Source: Isoetes taiwanensis
Taxonomy: Eukaryota; Streptophyta; Lycopodiopsida; Isoetales; Isoetaceae
DNA length: 64,000 nt
Reading direction: 5' to 3'
NCBI GenBank assembly: GCA_021234155.1
Contig: JAJEKV010000275.1
Location: 312,501 to 376,500, forward strand
Under the pieces are notes generated by a model. It searched no databases and was not told the DNA's origin. It saw only the letters and a program-made list of their open reading frames with translations. This document shows, one piece after another, positions 19,223-30,582 of the stretch. Within the stretch, counting starts at the first letter, position 1. Every line of letters starts with the position of its first letter. The translations under genes were made by a program, and so were the position numbers.

Positions 19223-21137
19223 TGTTGTTTTCAAAGGGGTCAACATAGTTCATCTTTGCAACTTTACTATCTCCGCCGAGAACACATCGGACTATAGGTG
19301 CAACAACATTTACAAATTTCCATTCCAGGGTAAAACAGTGGCTTTTCGAGGTTCAAGATGCAATGGATGTTTCCAAAAGTGCTGCTCATAATGAAGCAAA
19401 CAACAAATCTGCTAATGTTATTGAACACCAGGAGTTTGTGAACATATAGAAGTTGTGAGCATGTTCATACCGTCACGATGTCGGTTGTGTTGAAGATACA
19501 CCAAGTTCAATGTTAAAGGGATGCCAAGTTGAGGTAACTATATGATCATAATCTGGAACAGTAGTGATTAACAAAAAATGAGGTTGTAGATTCACTTGTT
19601 GATCCATGTTGAATAGATTTCCCTTGATTTCTCTCCAATAGCCATGTTTGTTTTGCCTTGACATTTCATAGTCTTCCCATGCCACAATTTCCATATATGT
19701 CCCTAAAGGGAATTTTGAACATGATGAGGTTTTGCCGCCCCAAATCTTGATTTCTATTCCATCAAAGCCTTGCCCTTAAGTGCTTAGCATGTGTGATACA
19801 ATGACCATCTATACTTCGTTCACTACTATCAATCATGTGCCTATTCCAAAAAAGAAAAAAATATACAGAGAGGGATCGTGAGAGAACTATGACCTATTTT
19901 TTTTGCTGAAGCCAAGTATGGCAAAACTGTCTACAATAGCAGGCCCGAGGATTTGTGCGGTGGTTTTCAGAGGTGGAGGAAGATCAACGATGCTGGCCGC
20001 ACCGTTTCCTAAGATTTCGGCGATGCCCAAGGACTGGAGGATCAAAATCGAAAATGGCATCACAAGAGGTACGGCTCTAGGAAGAACCGGATTTCAGCGG
20101 TCATCATTTCAAGAGTTTTCATTTTATTCTTTCTGCAAACATCGGATTTCAGCTGTTATACAAAGAATTCAGATTGTTTGGGAATGATTCGTTGCATTGT
20201 TGAAGGAGTTAACAGAATGTGAAGCAATTGAAGATATTATCTGGAGTTCTATTATTTGAAGTTCTTAAGTGGCAGACATTGGTATACCTTGTTATTGGTT
20301 ACAAGAATTTAAACAGTGAATTATAAGCGGTTGACATCAGTTATAAGTACAACACATATTCAAATGGGTGCAGTACCAATAGTTTAAGGAAATCTGATTT
20401 CAATAGAAGAATATCAAATTGTTTGACATAACTTGATGTTTAAAGGCGGTTGACTACATGGTTTTGGGAATGTAAGTCATGACTCAGAGTTTTGGGAATG
20501 TAATATGAGCACAATCTTACAAGATTTAGTTGGATCATCTATTGTATTCTGAAGTTATCATTTATGAATGAGAAAAGCCCTGCTCTAGTTTGGAAAGTTC
20601 CTTGTAATGAAATTTATTTTTCTTGTATTTCATGTTCTTACTAAGTAAGAGGAAAGATAGGACCCTTTTATGCTGATACACTCTCAAAAAAAATGAGACA
20701 GATTTTCCGGTAGAAATTGGTTGCTGTGTGGTGCTTTAATTGCCCCATGAACAAGGCTGGTTTCTATTGTGCATACACAAATCCTTGTTGCTTCCATCTG
20801 GATATAATAGCCGCCATAGTGTCAATTCACATGATGTCACGTTTGGTGTAATGCTAATACGCCTACTTGTGTTTAGACTAGACTGTTGGTGTATTACTCC
20901 GTACATCAACATTTTCTAGATTTCTGGTAGAAGCTTGTAACATGTGGTGCTTTAGTTGGTCATAAACAGGCTGGACATTGTTGTATACACAACATTTTTG
21001 TTGCTTTCATCTTTGTTGCTTCCATCTGAATATAGTAGTTGCCATTGTGTCAATTCAATTCACAGGAACATTTGGGGTATTGTTATCACGCTTAAATTTA
21101 TTTAGACTGTTGGTCTATTGCTCCACATACATCAACA
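19223..21137 (+). repeat. 3' LTR of the Gypsy element (1915 bp)
   Basis: Matches the 5' LTR at 9737-12155 apart from the missing ~500 bp and many small differences. It ends CATCAACA and is followed by the target duplication GTCAC (21138-21142). Confidence 0.9.
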
Positions 21138-22870
21138 GTCACTCAGATTCAACCCCCATCTCTCTGGTCCATACTGCTACTTCCCTGAACCGCCTATTAC
21201 ATGTGACGATGTGTGATTTGGCCGATTTGTTGATTGCGATTGTTGATAATTTCCCAGTGTATTCTCCTATGTTGTCTTTCAGCAAATATTTGATGGTCCT
21301 TTCCCAGGCTCTTACCTCCATTGGTCTCTGACCCGTCTCATATACCATGACTGCCAGGGGTGTGTTTGACCGCACTCTGAATTCCTGCCTGTGCCATTGC
21401 CTGAAAATCCCTTCTTGCTTTTTCCATTTCTTGTCTGATAAGCCAGGCCCCCATGCCTCTGATCCATATAGTTGTATCGATGCAACCATTGTATTAAACA
21501 GGTAGCATTTGATCTCCCAAACAATTATTCTGCTCCTGTTACAGAAGTTTTTTATATTGAAGTAGCTTCCCATGGCTGACTGGAATCTGGCATCCGCTCC
21601 CTTAGACCATTTGCCTGTATTGTGTGCATCGTATCCCAGGTATTTGTATTCTGTCGATTCTTCCAGTTCTGTCCCCATATACTTGAAGGGTCTGTGTCTG
21701 CTCTTGGTGCCGAATATGACTATGGTCTTTGCTAGGTTCACTGTCAGCCATGTCCTGTTACAGAAAGCCTCTAGTAGCTCTAATAACCTGTGCATACCCT
21801 TGTTCTTGGTAGTCGTCATGCTTAGGTCATCAGCATACAGCATGATAGGTACCCTTGTTTCCCGAGGGCGTCCGCATCCCCTTGCCTTTCTTCTATGAAG
21901 CCCTGTAATGCGTCAATGTAAATGCCAAATAGTGTCGGAGATAATGGGCACCCATGTTTGACTCCTGTGTCACAATCTATTGTCTGTCCTTCCTATTCCA
22001 TTTTGGCATACACTCTACGGTATAACCGTGTGATCGACCCTACCATGTCTTCTGGGGCCCCCATGTCTACTAACCTCTGCAACAGCTTTTTCCTTGGGAC
22101 GGTGTCAGATGCTTTTCTAAAATTTACGAAGCAGCATATTATCTTCTTTCCCTGTGATTTGCTTTGCTCTATTAGTATTCGGAGGGTTACCAAATCATCT
22201 GTTGAGTGTTTAGGTCTGAAGCCTGCTTGTCCTTGTGCTTTTAGCTTTTCTGTTTCTGCCCAATGCTTCAATTTACTGTCCAATACCTTCCCGAACCACT
22301 TCCAAAGATAGAGCTTATCATTATCGTCCTGTAGTTTTCTGGTTCTTCTCTGTCTCCCCCCTTGTGCAGGGTATTACCCTGTTGTATGTACATCTATCTG
22401 GTAGCCCTGTGCTGATTATGCCATTGAATATCTCGGTGACCTGATTCCCGATCACTGTGTCTACACATTTCAGTAATTCCATGGTAAGTCCATAAAGATC
22501 TGGGGCCTTGTTATTGGACATTTTCTGTAGTGCTACCATCACTTCCTGCATGCTAAAGCACGACTTATTTGTTTCTGGTGGGGTGGGTATTGGCATCGGT
22601 GTGGCCCCTGTCTTATACAATTTCTCAAGGTATTTCTCTCATTCGATCCCCCGAGTATCATGCTGTGTATTCTCTGGCTTTCTGTTCCCCTCTCCCTTTA
22701 CTTTCAGTCCCTTCCAGAACCTCCTGGGTTGCTTTTTTAACATGTCTGCTAGCCCCCATTGGTGTTGCAATAAGTTTTTGTTTCGTTTCGATTTCAGCAG
22801 TCTTAGGTATTCCACCGTTTCTGTTTGATATGCTTCTGTGCCTTTGTGATCTTTGACTCTCCTTTTCTGT
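21138..22870 (-). mobile_element. LINE 5' part with reverse transcriptase (right side of nested insertion)
   Basis: Minus-strand pieces give a non-LTR reverse transcriptase in order. From 22800 down: QQ(E/P)VLEG-like text; 22620-22321 has ALQKMSNNKAPDLYGLTMEL, the early RT motif; 22283-21993 has GQAGFRPKHSTDDLVTLRIL and VNFRKASDTVPRKKLL, which is motif A with Asp replaced by Asn in the usual first catalytic position; 21843 has MLYADDLSM, the YADD active site; then LTVNLAKTIVIFG and YKYLGYDAH. The stop codons and frame changes between pieces show it is dead. No endonuclease domain is present: the copy is 5'-truncated near 22870. The 3' part is at 9046-9731. Confidence 0.85.
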
Positions 22871-24349
22871 TCCCGGAAAGTGGCAAATTGGCAAATTATA
22901 GCTCGGAAAATGGCAAATTGGTAGTTTTTTTGTTGCCATTCGCTTTAGGGTTTGTGAATTCAAGAAATAATATCCCAAAGACCTAATTTCAAAAAAATGG
23001 CAAGTAATAAATAGCAAGCAACAGTTTTTTTTAATATATATGGATTGCATGTACGCTTCACGTGGGATCCGACCTGTTGCCAACTCACAAGTTCAGAGCG
23101 ATATGTGGCTAAGGGGGAACGGATGAAAATGGATGGCACGTGGCACAAAAGGATTGCGTGAAAGGGTATATGGGTAGGCTAGAGTAGAATAGGCTAGATT
23201 TGCAAAAAATTCAAAATAACACGCATCCCCATAATGTTAGGGGCCTGTCCATGCTCAGATTTGATTTTTTAAAGTGCAAAATCCATTATTTTTTTGTGTG
23301 CTTCAAGATGGGCCAACTCAATGAAAACAAACACTTAGCCTTTTTTTTGATATACCCCCATGGCGCATCCCGCATGGTCTTGGAATGATTTTGGGAGTTA
23401 AATGGGGAAAGGGCACGGCAGAACGTAGGACAGCTAGAAAAGTGGTGGGTATGGTGTAGGTAAAGTTTGACTTTACTCAAAAAATTACTTCCCGTGATGA
23501 TTTGGCATGTGAGGTGTCAAGTATTTTGATGTGTTGGCATTTGGAACAATGACATGTAAAGATCTAGTGCCAAGTATTGCTTCGCATATGCAAAATTTTT
23601 AAAGATAGAGCAAAAGAAACCCCCCTCTCCCTCCCTTTTTTTTTAAGTAGGCGTGCTTAAAGGGAGGTGCAACATTTCCTGTGTTGGCCAAGAAAATTAG
23701 GAAAATTGAGAAAATTAAAAGATTGCTTCTTCGAAGGGCTCAAACATCCAGCTACGTACTAGAAAAAAGTCGATTGATGGAAAAGGAAGATAGTGTGCCA
23801 AATAAAGTTTCAAAGCAAATTCCTTCTTGCAGCTCTATGTCTTTGCATAATGGTTCAGATGTGCTCCAATAATTGTCCTACATTGTCAGGCAACATCTAA
23901 CCTTTGCATTATAGGAATATTAAACTCGCACACTCACATCAAAGTTCGAGCAGAAAAGGGTAAATAAACGTTTGAAAGATGTTGTTCAAAGACATCTCAC
24001 AGGCCAGAATTCAATTCTTTTCATATCTTTAACCATTTCATTTTATCTTGTAGTACTGGAACTGAGAGATTCAATTGATTGCTCAGAATCTTACAAGCTT
24101 TGTTGGTGGAGCCTCAACGAGCAACAAATTTTTTTGTGGTAATGTCTGTAGAACTTCAAAGCATGTTCAACAACCTATTGAATAACCATGGCCCCACCAT
24201 GTGGTAGGCTCTTGCATGCCCATCTTTTAAATTCTTAGCTCCATGGTTTATTGTTTTCCATAGAAGAATGGAATTTATGCATGACTAGATAACAAATGGC
24301 ATCCCAAAAGTTTGTTGGCTGCCAGTTTTTTTTTCCTTAACCCCCTCCC
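22871..24349. other. No recognised gene
   Basis: Begins with a short duplicated phrase GTGGCAAATTGGCAAATT / ATGGCAAATTGG (22888-22922). The rest is AT-rich, with a T-rich run at 23630-23645. The 63-codon frame at 23681-23872 is lysine-rich and unrecognised. Confidence 0.45.
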
Positions 24350-24879
24350 TTGAAGGTGTTCCTGGGTGTATTCGAATCGAGAGAGGATGTTTGGGACAGG
24401 GTTAAGGGAGGGATTCCTTGGTTTTCTAGAAGGAGAGTCATGATTGTCACCCGGCTCCAAGGGGGTGAGAGCGGCTTGCAAACACAAAGGGTTGTAGCAC
24501 AAATGATTGTAGATGAGCTAAATGTTTTGCAATCGAATGTGCTGAGGAAATTCAAGAAGATGTCATAAGGTGGAGCCTCTAAGGGAGGAGTAGAGAAGGA
24601 GGAGGAAGCCATAGTTTAAGATGAGTTGCTGGAATACCTGTGCTGGAGAAGTTGCTGAAGAAAGCAGAGGTATGGAGGACTTTGAAGCAATACTTATCGC
24701 GAACTACCCATAAGTTTCAGCAAAAGAGGGAGGCCCATGTGATGTTGTTACTGGATAGGACACAGTTCTCAGCAAAGAAATTAGATAGAATACTCTCGAT
24801 ATCTGGTGATCATCTCAATTATACGGTCAGCCTGAATGAATTGGTGGAGAAAAACTGGGAAGAACATTTGCTGGAATAA
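24350..24879 (+). pseudogene. Decayed coding region of unknown family
   Basis: Two adjoining frames (24350-24568 and 24640-24879) with intervening stops and a frame change look like one broken protein. The first has IPWFSRRRVMIVTRLQGGES and an ending with VLRKFKKMS; the second has LEKLLKKAEVWRTLKQYLSR, then FSAKKLDRILSISGDHLNY. Charged, helix-like composition is more protein-like than the surrounding sequence. I do not recognise the family and infer no function. Confidence 0.3.
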
Positions 24880-25395
24880 GCATGGAGTTTACATAAGAAG
24901 CAAGAGTTTAAGGCAATATAGATGGATATTTTTTTCTAAGTTCCTTTTGTCAGTTTTTTGTGCCTGATGTCGAGGGATCAACCTTCATACTGGTATTGTA
25001 TTTCTCTGATAAGTTTTTTAATTTGAATTTCTCTTTCTAACAGTATACTCACGGGGTATACTGGTAATAATATAGTCTTGTACAATGAATCTATGTAGTA
25101 TATTAATGTTAAGCAATAGGATAATTCATGTTACATAGATAATGGGATATAAGGGAGAAGAGGGAAGGGGGAAGGAGACTCAATTAGTATGATGCCCCCT
25201 CAATTATCAGAGTAAAACTGTGTGGAGAGATCAATAGAAGAAGCGTAAGACTATCAGATGAGGGGACGGAGTTGGATCTATGAAGGAATATGGGTCGTAT
25301 TTTGGGAACTCGAAGGGAGGTTTGGACACAAATACATAGTACAAATCTTAAATATTTACAAGAATTTGGCCGAAGCCTACTCACCACCCCATGTA
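24880..25395. other. No recognised gene
   Basis: Sequence between the unknown decayed frame and the MAP kinase fragment. AT-rich, no motif identified. Confidence 0.4.
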
Positions 25396-25485
25396 AGTCT
25401 TAGAAATTGTACTTTGCAAGTGCTAAAGGGTCAAATATCGCCGATCCGTCCCATTGGCCGTGGAACTTATGGCATTGTATGGTGA
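25396..25485 (+). pseudogene. MAP kinase N-terminal fragment
   Basis: The frame ends with SPIRPIGRGTYGIVW and a stop. Plant MAP kinases begin their catalytic domain with a phrase of this kind: Pro-x-Arg/Pro-Ile-Gly-Arg-Gly-Ala-Tyr-Gly-Ile-Val, the ATP-binding glycine loop. Only this loop and a few upstream residues remain. The lysine of subdomain II and all later motifs are absent from the following 300 bases. A captured or degraded exon is the best explanation. Confidence 0.45.
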
Positions 25486-25790
25486 GTCGTCTTCATCTTC
25501 AGATCAAGCAGTCGATGCTCGGATTTGGTATATGGACTCTTAAATTTGCAGGGTTTTTCCATGGTCCAAGTGAGTTTGCTCTTTCAGTGGGTCATGTTAC
25601 ACATTATTGATTCTAAGCTGCTAGGTTGACGTGGGTAATCTTATGGCTGATGCCATCATTTCCGCATTGGGTTGCGTGAAATTGAATTTGTTAGAGGCAT
25701 TTATTTTGGCTAATGAAAATTAAAACAAATTCCGTTCACATTTGTAAGGATAGATGCTTGAATCGCTCACACTATCTCCCCCCGATTGGG
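25486..25790. other. No recognised gene
   Basis: Sequence after the MAP kinase fragment. No further kinase subdomain could be read in any frame. Confidence 0.4.
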
Positions 25791-25809
25791 GTTATTAAAT
25801 AAATTAGTG

Positions 25810-25902
25810 GAAACCCTTAGGGCCAGTATGGAAACCCTTAAATTTCCATGAAAACAGGAAGGGTTTCCACTAATTTATCGGAAGGGTTTCCACCGAAAGT
25901 GG
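25810..25902. repeat. Copies of the GGAAACCCTT motif in both orientations
   Basis: GGAAACCCTTAGGG (near 25810), GGAAACCCTTAAATTTCC (near 25830) and then the reverse orientation GGAAGGGTTTCCAC (near 25858 and 25880). The same motif forms the dense array at 26915-27462. The two clusters may mark the ends of one element about 1.66 kb long. Confidence 0.6.
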
Positions 25903-26914
25903 AATTTTGGGGTGAAGATATCCCACAGTTAGTTAATGACCGTTTTTCATTAACGTACCTTTTTTTTTTTTCTTTTCTGCGGCCATTCCTCTCTCGGCCT
26001 CTGTCTCCGTGGCCGGGTCCGACCTGCTTGGCCTTGAGGCCTGTGCATCCAGGCTTGTCTCGTCAAGCTAAGGCAGACTCCTCTGGAGGTTTTATTTCTT
26101 TGGCTTTCACTTGTTAACTCTTGTTTTGCTTATGCCTTGACTTTTTTTTTTGTCATTCTTGTGGATTACGTGGTCGAGGCTGCTCAGATTGAGGCGCCCT
26201 GCGGAGAGGTTGATTCTTCCCGTTTTTCGCTGATTTACATGTAATTTTTATAAATTTCTTAACTTTTCTTTGTTCTTTTGCAGATTTTGTTGGCTCACCG
26301 CTGCGTCTAGGGCGCAGTCTCAGACGTCATCAAGAACACTTAAAATCAAGGGTAGAACGGTAGTAAAGTAGGCGCCAATGCACTTAGAAGGGCAAATTAG
26401 CAGAATATGCCGATTTATCCGGGCTAGAGACAATGCAGAGCCAAGCGGCACCAATTCACTCACAAGGATCTAATCCATCTTTTTTTTTCCATGGCAATCT
26501 GCATTAATCGAGGTAGGATCACCGCAAATTTTATTGTTAACTTCATGACTTACCCAAGTTACGTTCTTGTGGTTCGCTTTTGAAAACGGTGACATACATG
26601 CGCCGCCTTTATCCTAAATCGTCATTCAATATTAATTGCATGTGTGTTCTTTTTTACCGCTTAATTTGTCTTAAATATTGACATGATGTCTCAATTAATC
26701 ATTAACAATTCTTTGCCTCGGAGACATTATCTTTGTGGAGACATAGTCCCTGTTTAAACAACAAGTTTATGCATGTACGATGGAAGAATATTTAACAAAG
26801 ACAAAGGTTATGCAATAGAGATTATGTAGAACGTAGATTATGTAGAGCATAGTGCCATGATGCAACATAATAGAGTGCAACTTCACACGACGCACTATCG
26901 AAGTTTCTAACCGC
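25903..26914. other. Spacer between two GGAAACCCTT clusters
   Basis: No domain recognised. It is more GC-rich at 25980-26330 than its surroundings (for example GGCCGGGTCCGACC). It could be the body of a non-autonomous element bounded by the two repeat clusters. Confidence 0.35.
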
Positions 26915-27462
26915 ATGTGGAAACCTAACCTATTTTCCTCCTCATGTGGAAACCTAACCTGTTTTCCTCCTCATGTGGAAACCCTTCCTATTTTCCTCCT
27001 CTCAGGAAACCCTTCCCAATTTCCATGCAAGGAAATCGGAAGGGTTTCCACCAAAAAATTTGGAATTTTGAGTGACATGTGCTCGATGGACGGCGCCTTT
27101 AATGCCAAAGTTCAAGAAAAGCGTGAGCCATAAAGGCTCACGTGTGTAAATATTTAAAAAAAAATAATTTTGTGGAAACCCTTCCGGGTTTTAATGGAAA
27201 CCCTTCCGGCTTTCCAATATGGAAACCCTTCCGCTTTCCATGGAAACCCTTCCGGGGGTTTTAGTGGAAACCCTTAGGGTTTTCAAATTCTCGAAGACCG
27301 GAGGAAGGGTTTCCATGGAAACCCTTCCCGGTTTTATTGAAAACCGAAGGGTTTCCATTAAACCCGAAGGGTTTCCATGGAAGTCGGAAGGGTTTCCATT
27401 AAAACCGGAAGGGTTTCCATGGAAAGCCGGAAGGGTTTCCATTAAAACCCGGAAGGGTTTCC
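26915..27462. repeat. Foldback array of GGAAACCCTTCC units
   Basis: From 26918 to 27290 the motif TGGAAACCCTTCC is repeated at short intervals in one orientation. From about 27300 to 27462 it appears as GGAAGGGTTTCCAT in the other. The core GGAAACCCTTCC has near-palindromic ends, and the whole array can fold back on itself. The inner AAACCCT equals one plant telomere repeat unit, though no (AAACCCT)n run is present. The apparent open frames on both strands here are only products of the repeat. Confidence 0.8.
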
Positions 27463-27721
27463 GTGGGAGGCCAACCCAAATCGGGCGTACTTAGAACCAT
27501 CGTGCTTGAATGGTATTAAGTTACATATCTTTAATTTCTAATCGCTATCGCTAGTGTTTTGTCTGTGTTGGCCAAAAATTTTCTTTTCTCACCCTAAGAA
27601 TTAAACCAAACAACAGATGAGTATTGAGCTAGACATTGTGTTTGGGTTTTTACACTTCATTCGCACGGGTCAGTTGGCTAGAAAGAATTTATAGTTTTAC
27701 ATAATTAGTGCTTTTTAGTTG

Positions 27722-27782
27722 TTAGTTTAAATCACCCCTTCTCAGCCACAAGGCCTGTGAGTTTAAATCACCCCTTCTCAAG
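27722..27782. repeat. Short direct duplication
   Basis: GTTTAAATCACCCCTTCTCA occurs twice, about 39 bp apart, just upstream of the Harbinger transposase. Confidence 0.7.
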
Positions 27783-28080
27783 CCGAAGTCACATGAGGTA
27801 TTTTAGCGGTGCTTTTGGCGGTGCCGGCAATTGCGACGGATACCGGCCGCCAGCCAGATTCACATGCGACATCAAAGGGGTTGTTAGCGGCGGGCAGCCT
27901 GTTGCAGTTCCACGCCCCATTGAACAAAGAAAGACATCAACTCGACCTATTATCATATACTTTTCTCCTATCAGGTACTTTTCTTCGAATTCATGATGCG
28001 TTCACATACTAGTATAGACCAGAAAGGTATAGCTCCACTCTGGTATAGCTGGTGAGCATAATTTCAGGAACTTTTACAGA

Positions 28081-29060
28081 ATGCATCCAGATAATTTTGA
28101 GAAGTTGCTCAGGCTTGTAGTGCCACATATTATACAGGCTGATCTATCTATTGTGGTCCGTGAACCTATTGAAAAAGTGAAGGCTCTAGCAGTTGTAATT
28201 TTCAAACTGGCCCATAACGAGAAGGGTTTCATTTGCGCAGAAATGTATGGGATGGGAGCAAGTACAGTGCATAAGTATACCAAAATTGTTGTCAATATAC
28301 TAGCAGAGAAACTTAGGCATGATTTCATTAGGGCTCCATCCGAAATAGACTACGAACATTATAAATGATTTTGAATCCATATCGTGTGCCACAGATTCTT
28401 TGGTGCAATTGATGGCACTCACATTCCCTTCAAAAAAGCACCAATAAGGAAATGGGGACCAAAGGACTATTACAAGAGACACCATTTTTTCTCCATTGTG
28501 CCGCAAGTCGCCCCGCGGATCCTTCACCGATATTTTGGGACGTCTGGTGTGATGCTCCGGTGGTGCACATGACACAAATCATTTTATAAATCCCCGTTAT
28601 TTGCCAAGTTGTCAAGAAGGCATATTTTTACGGACCTTCAAGAGTGTTGGATGATAGAAGAGTGCAACCCTATTTAATTGCAGATTCTGGATATCCTGCA
28701 TCAGAGTATATGATGGTGATCAAAAAGAAAAGACTTGGTGATCCTGCAGATGCTATTCGATTCTCCAAACACTTGTCGCAAGCTAGGGTAGTGATAGAGA
28801 ATTGCTTTGCTCTACTGAAGGGTCGCTGGAACATCTTATGCAACATGCCAATCAAAATGCCTCATGCCCCTAAGGTAGTTATTGCTTGTTGTGTTCTTCA
28901 CAACATGCTACAAATTGAAAATGAGGATGAATACTTTGATACACGTGTGGTTTTGTATGGAGGGTTACCACTTAATCAAGGAGATACGGTGCGAAGAAGA
29001 GAGGGAAAACTGCTGAGGGACACTGTTTTCAATCATATGCAAGCTCAGAATCTGATTTAA
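28081..29060 (+). pseudogene. PIF/Harbinger transposase (DDE nuclease), broken
   Basis: Three consecutive frames make one transposase. Part 1 (28081-28368) has the N-terminal helical region: FEKLLRLVVPHI, then VREPIEKVKALAVVIFKLAH and MGASTVHKYT. Part 2 (28384-28572) has FFGAIDGTHIPFKKA, with the first catalytic Asp. Part 3 (28644-29060) has LIADSGYPASEYMM with the second Asp and ARVVIENCFALLKGRWNIL with the catalytic Glu, then the VVIACCVLHNML tail. Stops or shifts lie at 28366-28368 and around 28570-28640, and the usual text between the first and second Asp is partly lost. The family is DNA transposases that insert at TTA/TAA-like targets with a Myb-like partner, which is encoded opposite at 29414-30582. 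Terminal inverted repeats were not found. Confidence 0.85.
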
Positions 29061-29413
29061 GCTTGTGAATTTATGTGAACCATGTCGTATTGAATTTATA
29101 ATTCATAATAGTGCAAGTCTAGTTTTATATTGTTTAGATTGCATGTGTTATAATAGTGCAAGTCTAGTTTCATAATTCTTAGATTTCATACTTGTATGTT
29201 CTTATTAAATTTAGTTGAACCATGTGTGCTTTTTTGAATTCATAATAGGTAGTGCAAGTCTCGTTCTTTTGTAGAGAACTCTTAGATTGCATGTGTGACA
29301 TAAGTTAAATACATATATTGAAAAACCATAGAAAATTTCATATTGATTCCATAACTTCTACTACATAGAACAAACTCCAATCCACACATGACAACTTAAT
29401 CTTAGAGCAGAAC
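29061..29413. other. Convergent intergenic spacer of the Harbinger element
   Basis: Between the transposase stop and the end of the Myb-like gene. It holds a loose repeat: ATAATAGTGCAAGTCTAGTTT is present near 29106 and again near 29150, and a third form is near 29245. No coding frame. Confidence 0.6.
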
Positions 29414-30582
29414 TTATACATCAAATAAATCGCTCAAGGAGCTTGATCCACCATTGAAGAAGGCATTGTCCATGTTGGAGGATGGGGTACTGCTTGCCAT
29501 CCCAGAATTGCTGCCCCGACCATGCAGTTGAATTTGAAGCTGCATCTTTAACTGCGATAGTTGCAACTGCAGTTCCTCCTTCCGTTTGGACGCCTCAAGT
29601 TCTAACAATTCTCTTCGTCTAATAGCTTCCTCCCTTCGAGCCTCAGATTCTCTACGTGCCTCGCTTTGCCTATCCTCACTCGACCATTTGCGCCAAGTTC
29701 CATCAACTTCAATTCCTTATGGACATTAGTGACATCTTTCATCGCTTGAGCCAAGATGGTGGTACCGCCTTGGTGCCCTCTTCGGGCGCTGGCCTTCGCC
29801 TTCTTTCCACGAAGACTAGATGCACCACGCTTCGCCTCCTTGCCAAGAGGTTTGCTGACAGCTTCCTTCGCAGGAGGAGAGTCTACCTCAATGCCAGCTT
29901 CTTCATCATCATCCTCCTCGCAATCATCTACATAAACAGGAGTTGACTTGGATGTTTGTGGTTGTACCACGACATACTCAGGCACTGGGGCCTGAGAATT
30001 AGCAATGGAAACTGGACGAGAAAATTTCTTGGTTTTGGCAATACCTTTTGCGACCTTAGGATTCATATCGTCCGCTTTTCGCTTGGTGCCACTCCTGAAT
30101 CCAGTCTCCGTTGATCCACCCGGTAGACCAACTACCTTTGACGATTCGTCAAGGACAGCATCAAATTGCTCAAAGAATTCCCACTCGCTTGGAGTGGAGC
30201 CAGTCCTGGATTCTTTTTCCTTCTCTTTTTTGTATTTCTTCACCAGACATTCCACCTTGTTTTTCACTTGCTTGCCAGTGTATCTGGTGTTAATGGTCTC
30301 ATTCAACCGCAAAGCTATTGCAGCATAATCCTTGCTCCTGAAGTTACCCATTTGAAGCTTATTGACTTTGATATCAGAATACTGCTTGCATCGCCAACCA
30401 AAGATTTCGATAGCAGTTTCTGGCCATAGAACCCTCTTCCGGCTGGCATTGGGTTGGCTAGAATCATCTTCGTCTTCACACTCATCGGAAGCTTGATCAT
30501 CACCAACAGAAATTTGAGTGGAAGGAACAATCTCTATTTCAGCCTCCTCATATACATCTTCAGGAACGGAATTCAAATCCAT
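29414..30582 (-). pseudogene. Myb/SANT-like DNA-binding protein of the Harbinger element
   Basis: The main frame (30582-29602) starts MDLNSVPEDVYEEAEIE and has an acidic stretch, then a Myb/SANT-like (trihelix-like) domain at about residues 50-145: RVLWPETAIEIFGWRCKQY, YAAIALRLNETINTRYTGK, VKNKVECLVKKYKKEK and SEWEFFEQFD. A basic region follows (GTKRKADDMN, KKAKASARRGHQ) that may act in nuclear targeting. Near the end one frameshift moves the protein to the frame 29608-29414, which holds a coiled-coil-like tail (LELEASKRKEELQLQL) and a Ser/Asn-rich end. Harbinger elements need such a partner for nuclear import and end binding. It is convergent with the transposase. Nearly intact apart from the one shift. 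Confidence 0.75.

Larger units (their letters stand above)
9737..21137 (+). mobile_element. Ty3/Gypsy LTR retrotransposon, Tat-like, degenerate
   Basis: An 11.4-kb element has LTRs starting TGTTG and ending CAACA, flanked by GTCAC on both sides. Internal order is gag, aspartic protease, an extra RNase H, reverse transcriptase, RNase H and integrase, followed by a 1.5-kb noncoding tail and a polypurine tract. The additional RNase H and the long spacer between integrase and 3' LTR recall the Tat group of plant Gypsy elements. Coding is broken by frameshifts in gag, stops in reverse transcriptase and before the integrase, and a frameshift in integrase, so it cannot move on its own. It is inserted in the same orientation as the window and opposite to the LINE it interrupts. 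Confidence 0.9.

Noticed and set aside
27191-27494. Two open frames on opposite strands with repeated METLP/VSMETLP text
   Set aside because: Both are by-products of the GGAAACCCTTCC repeat, which is open in several frames.
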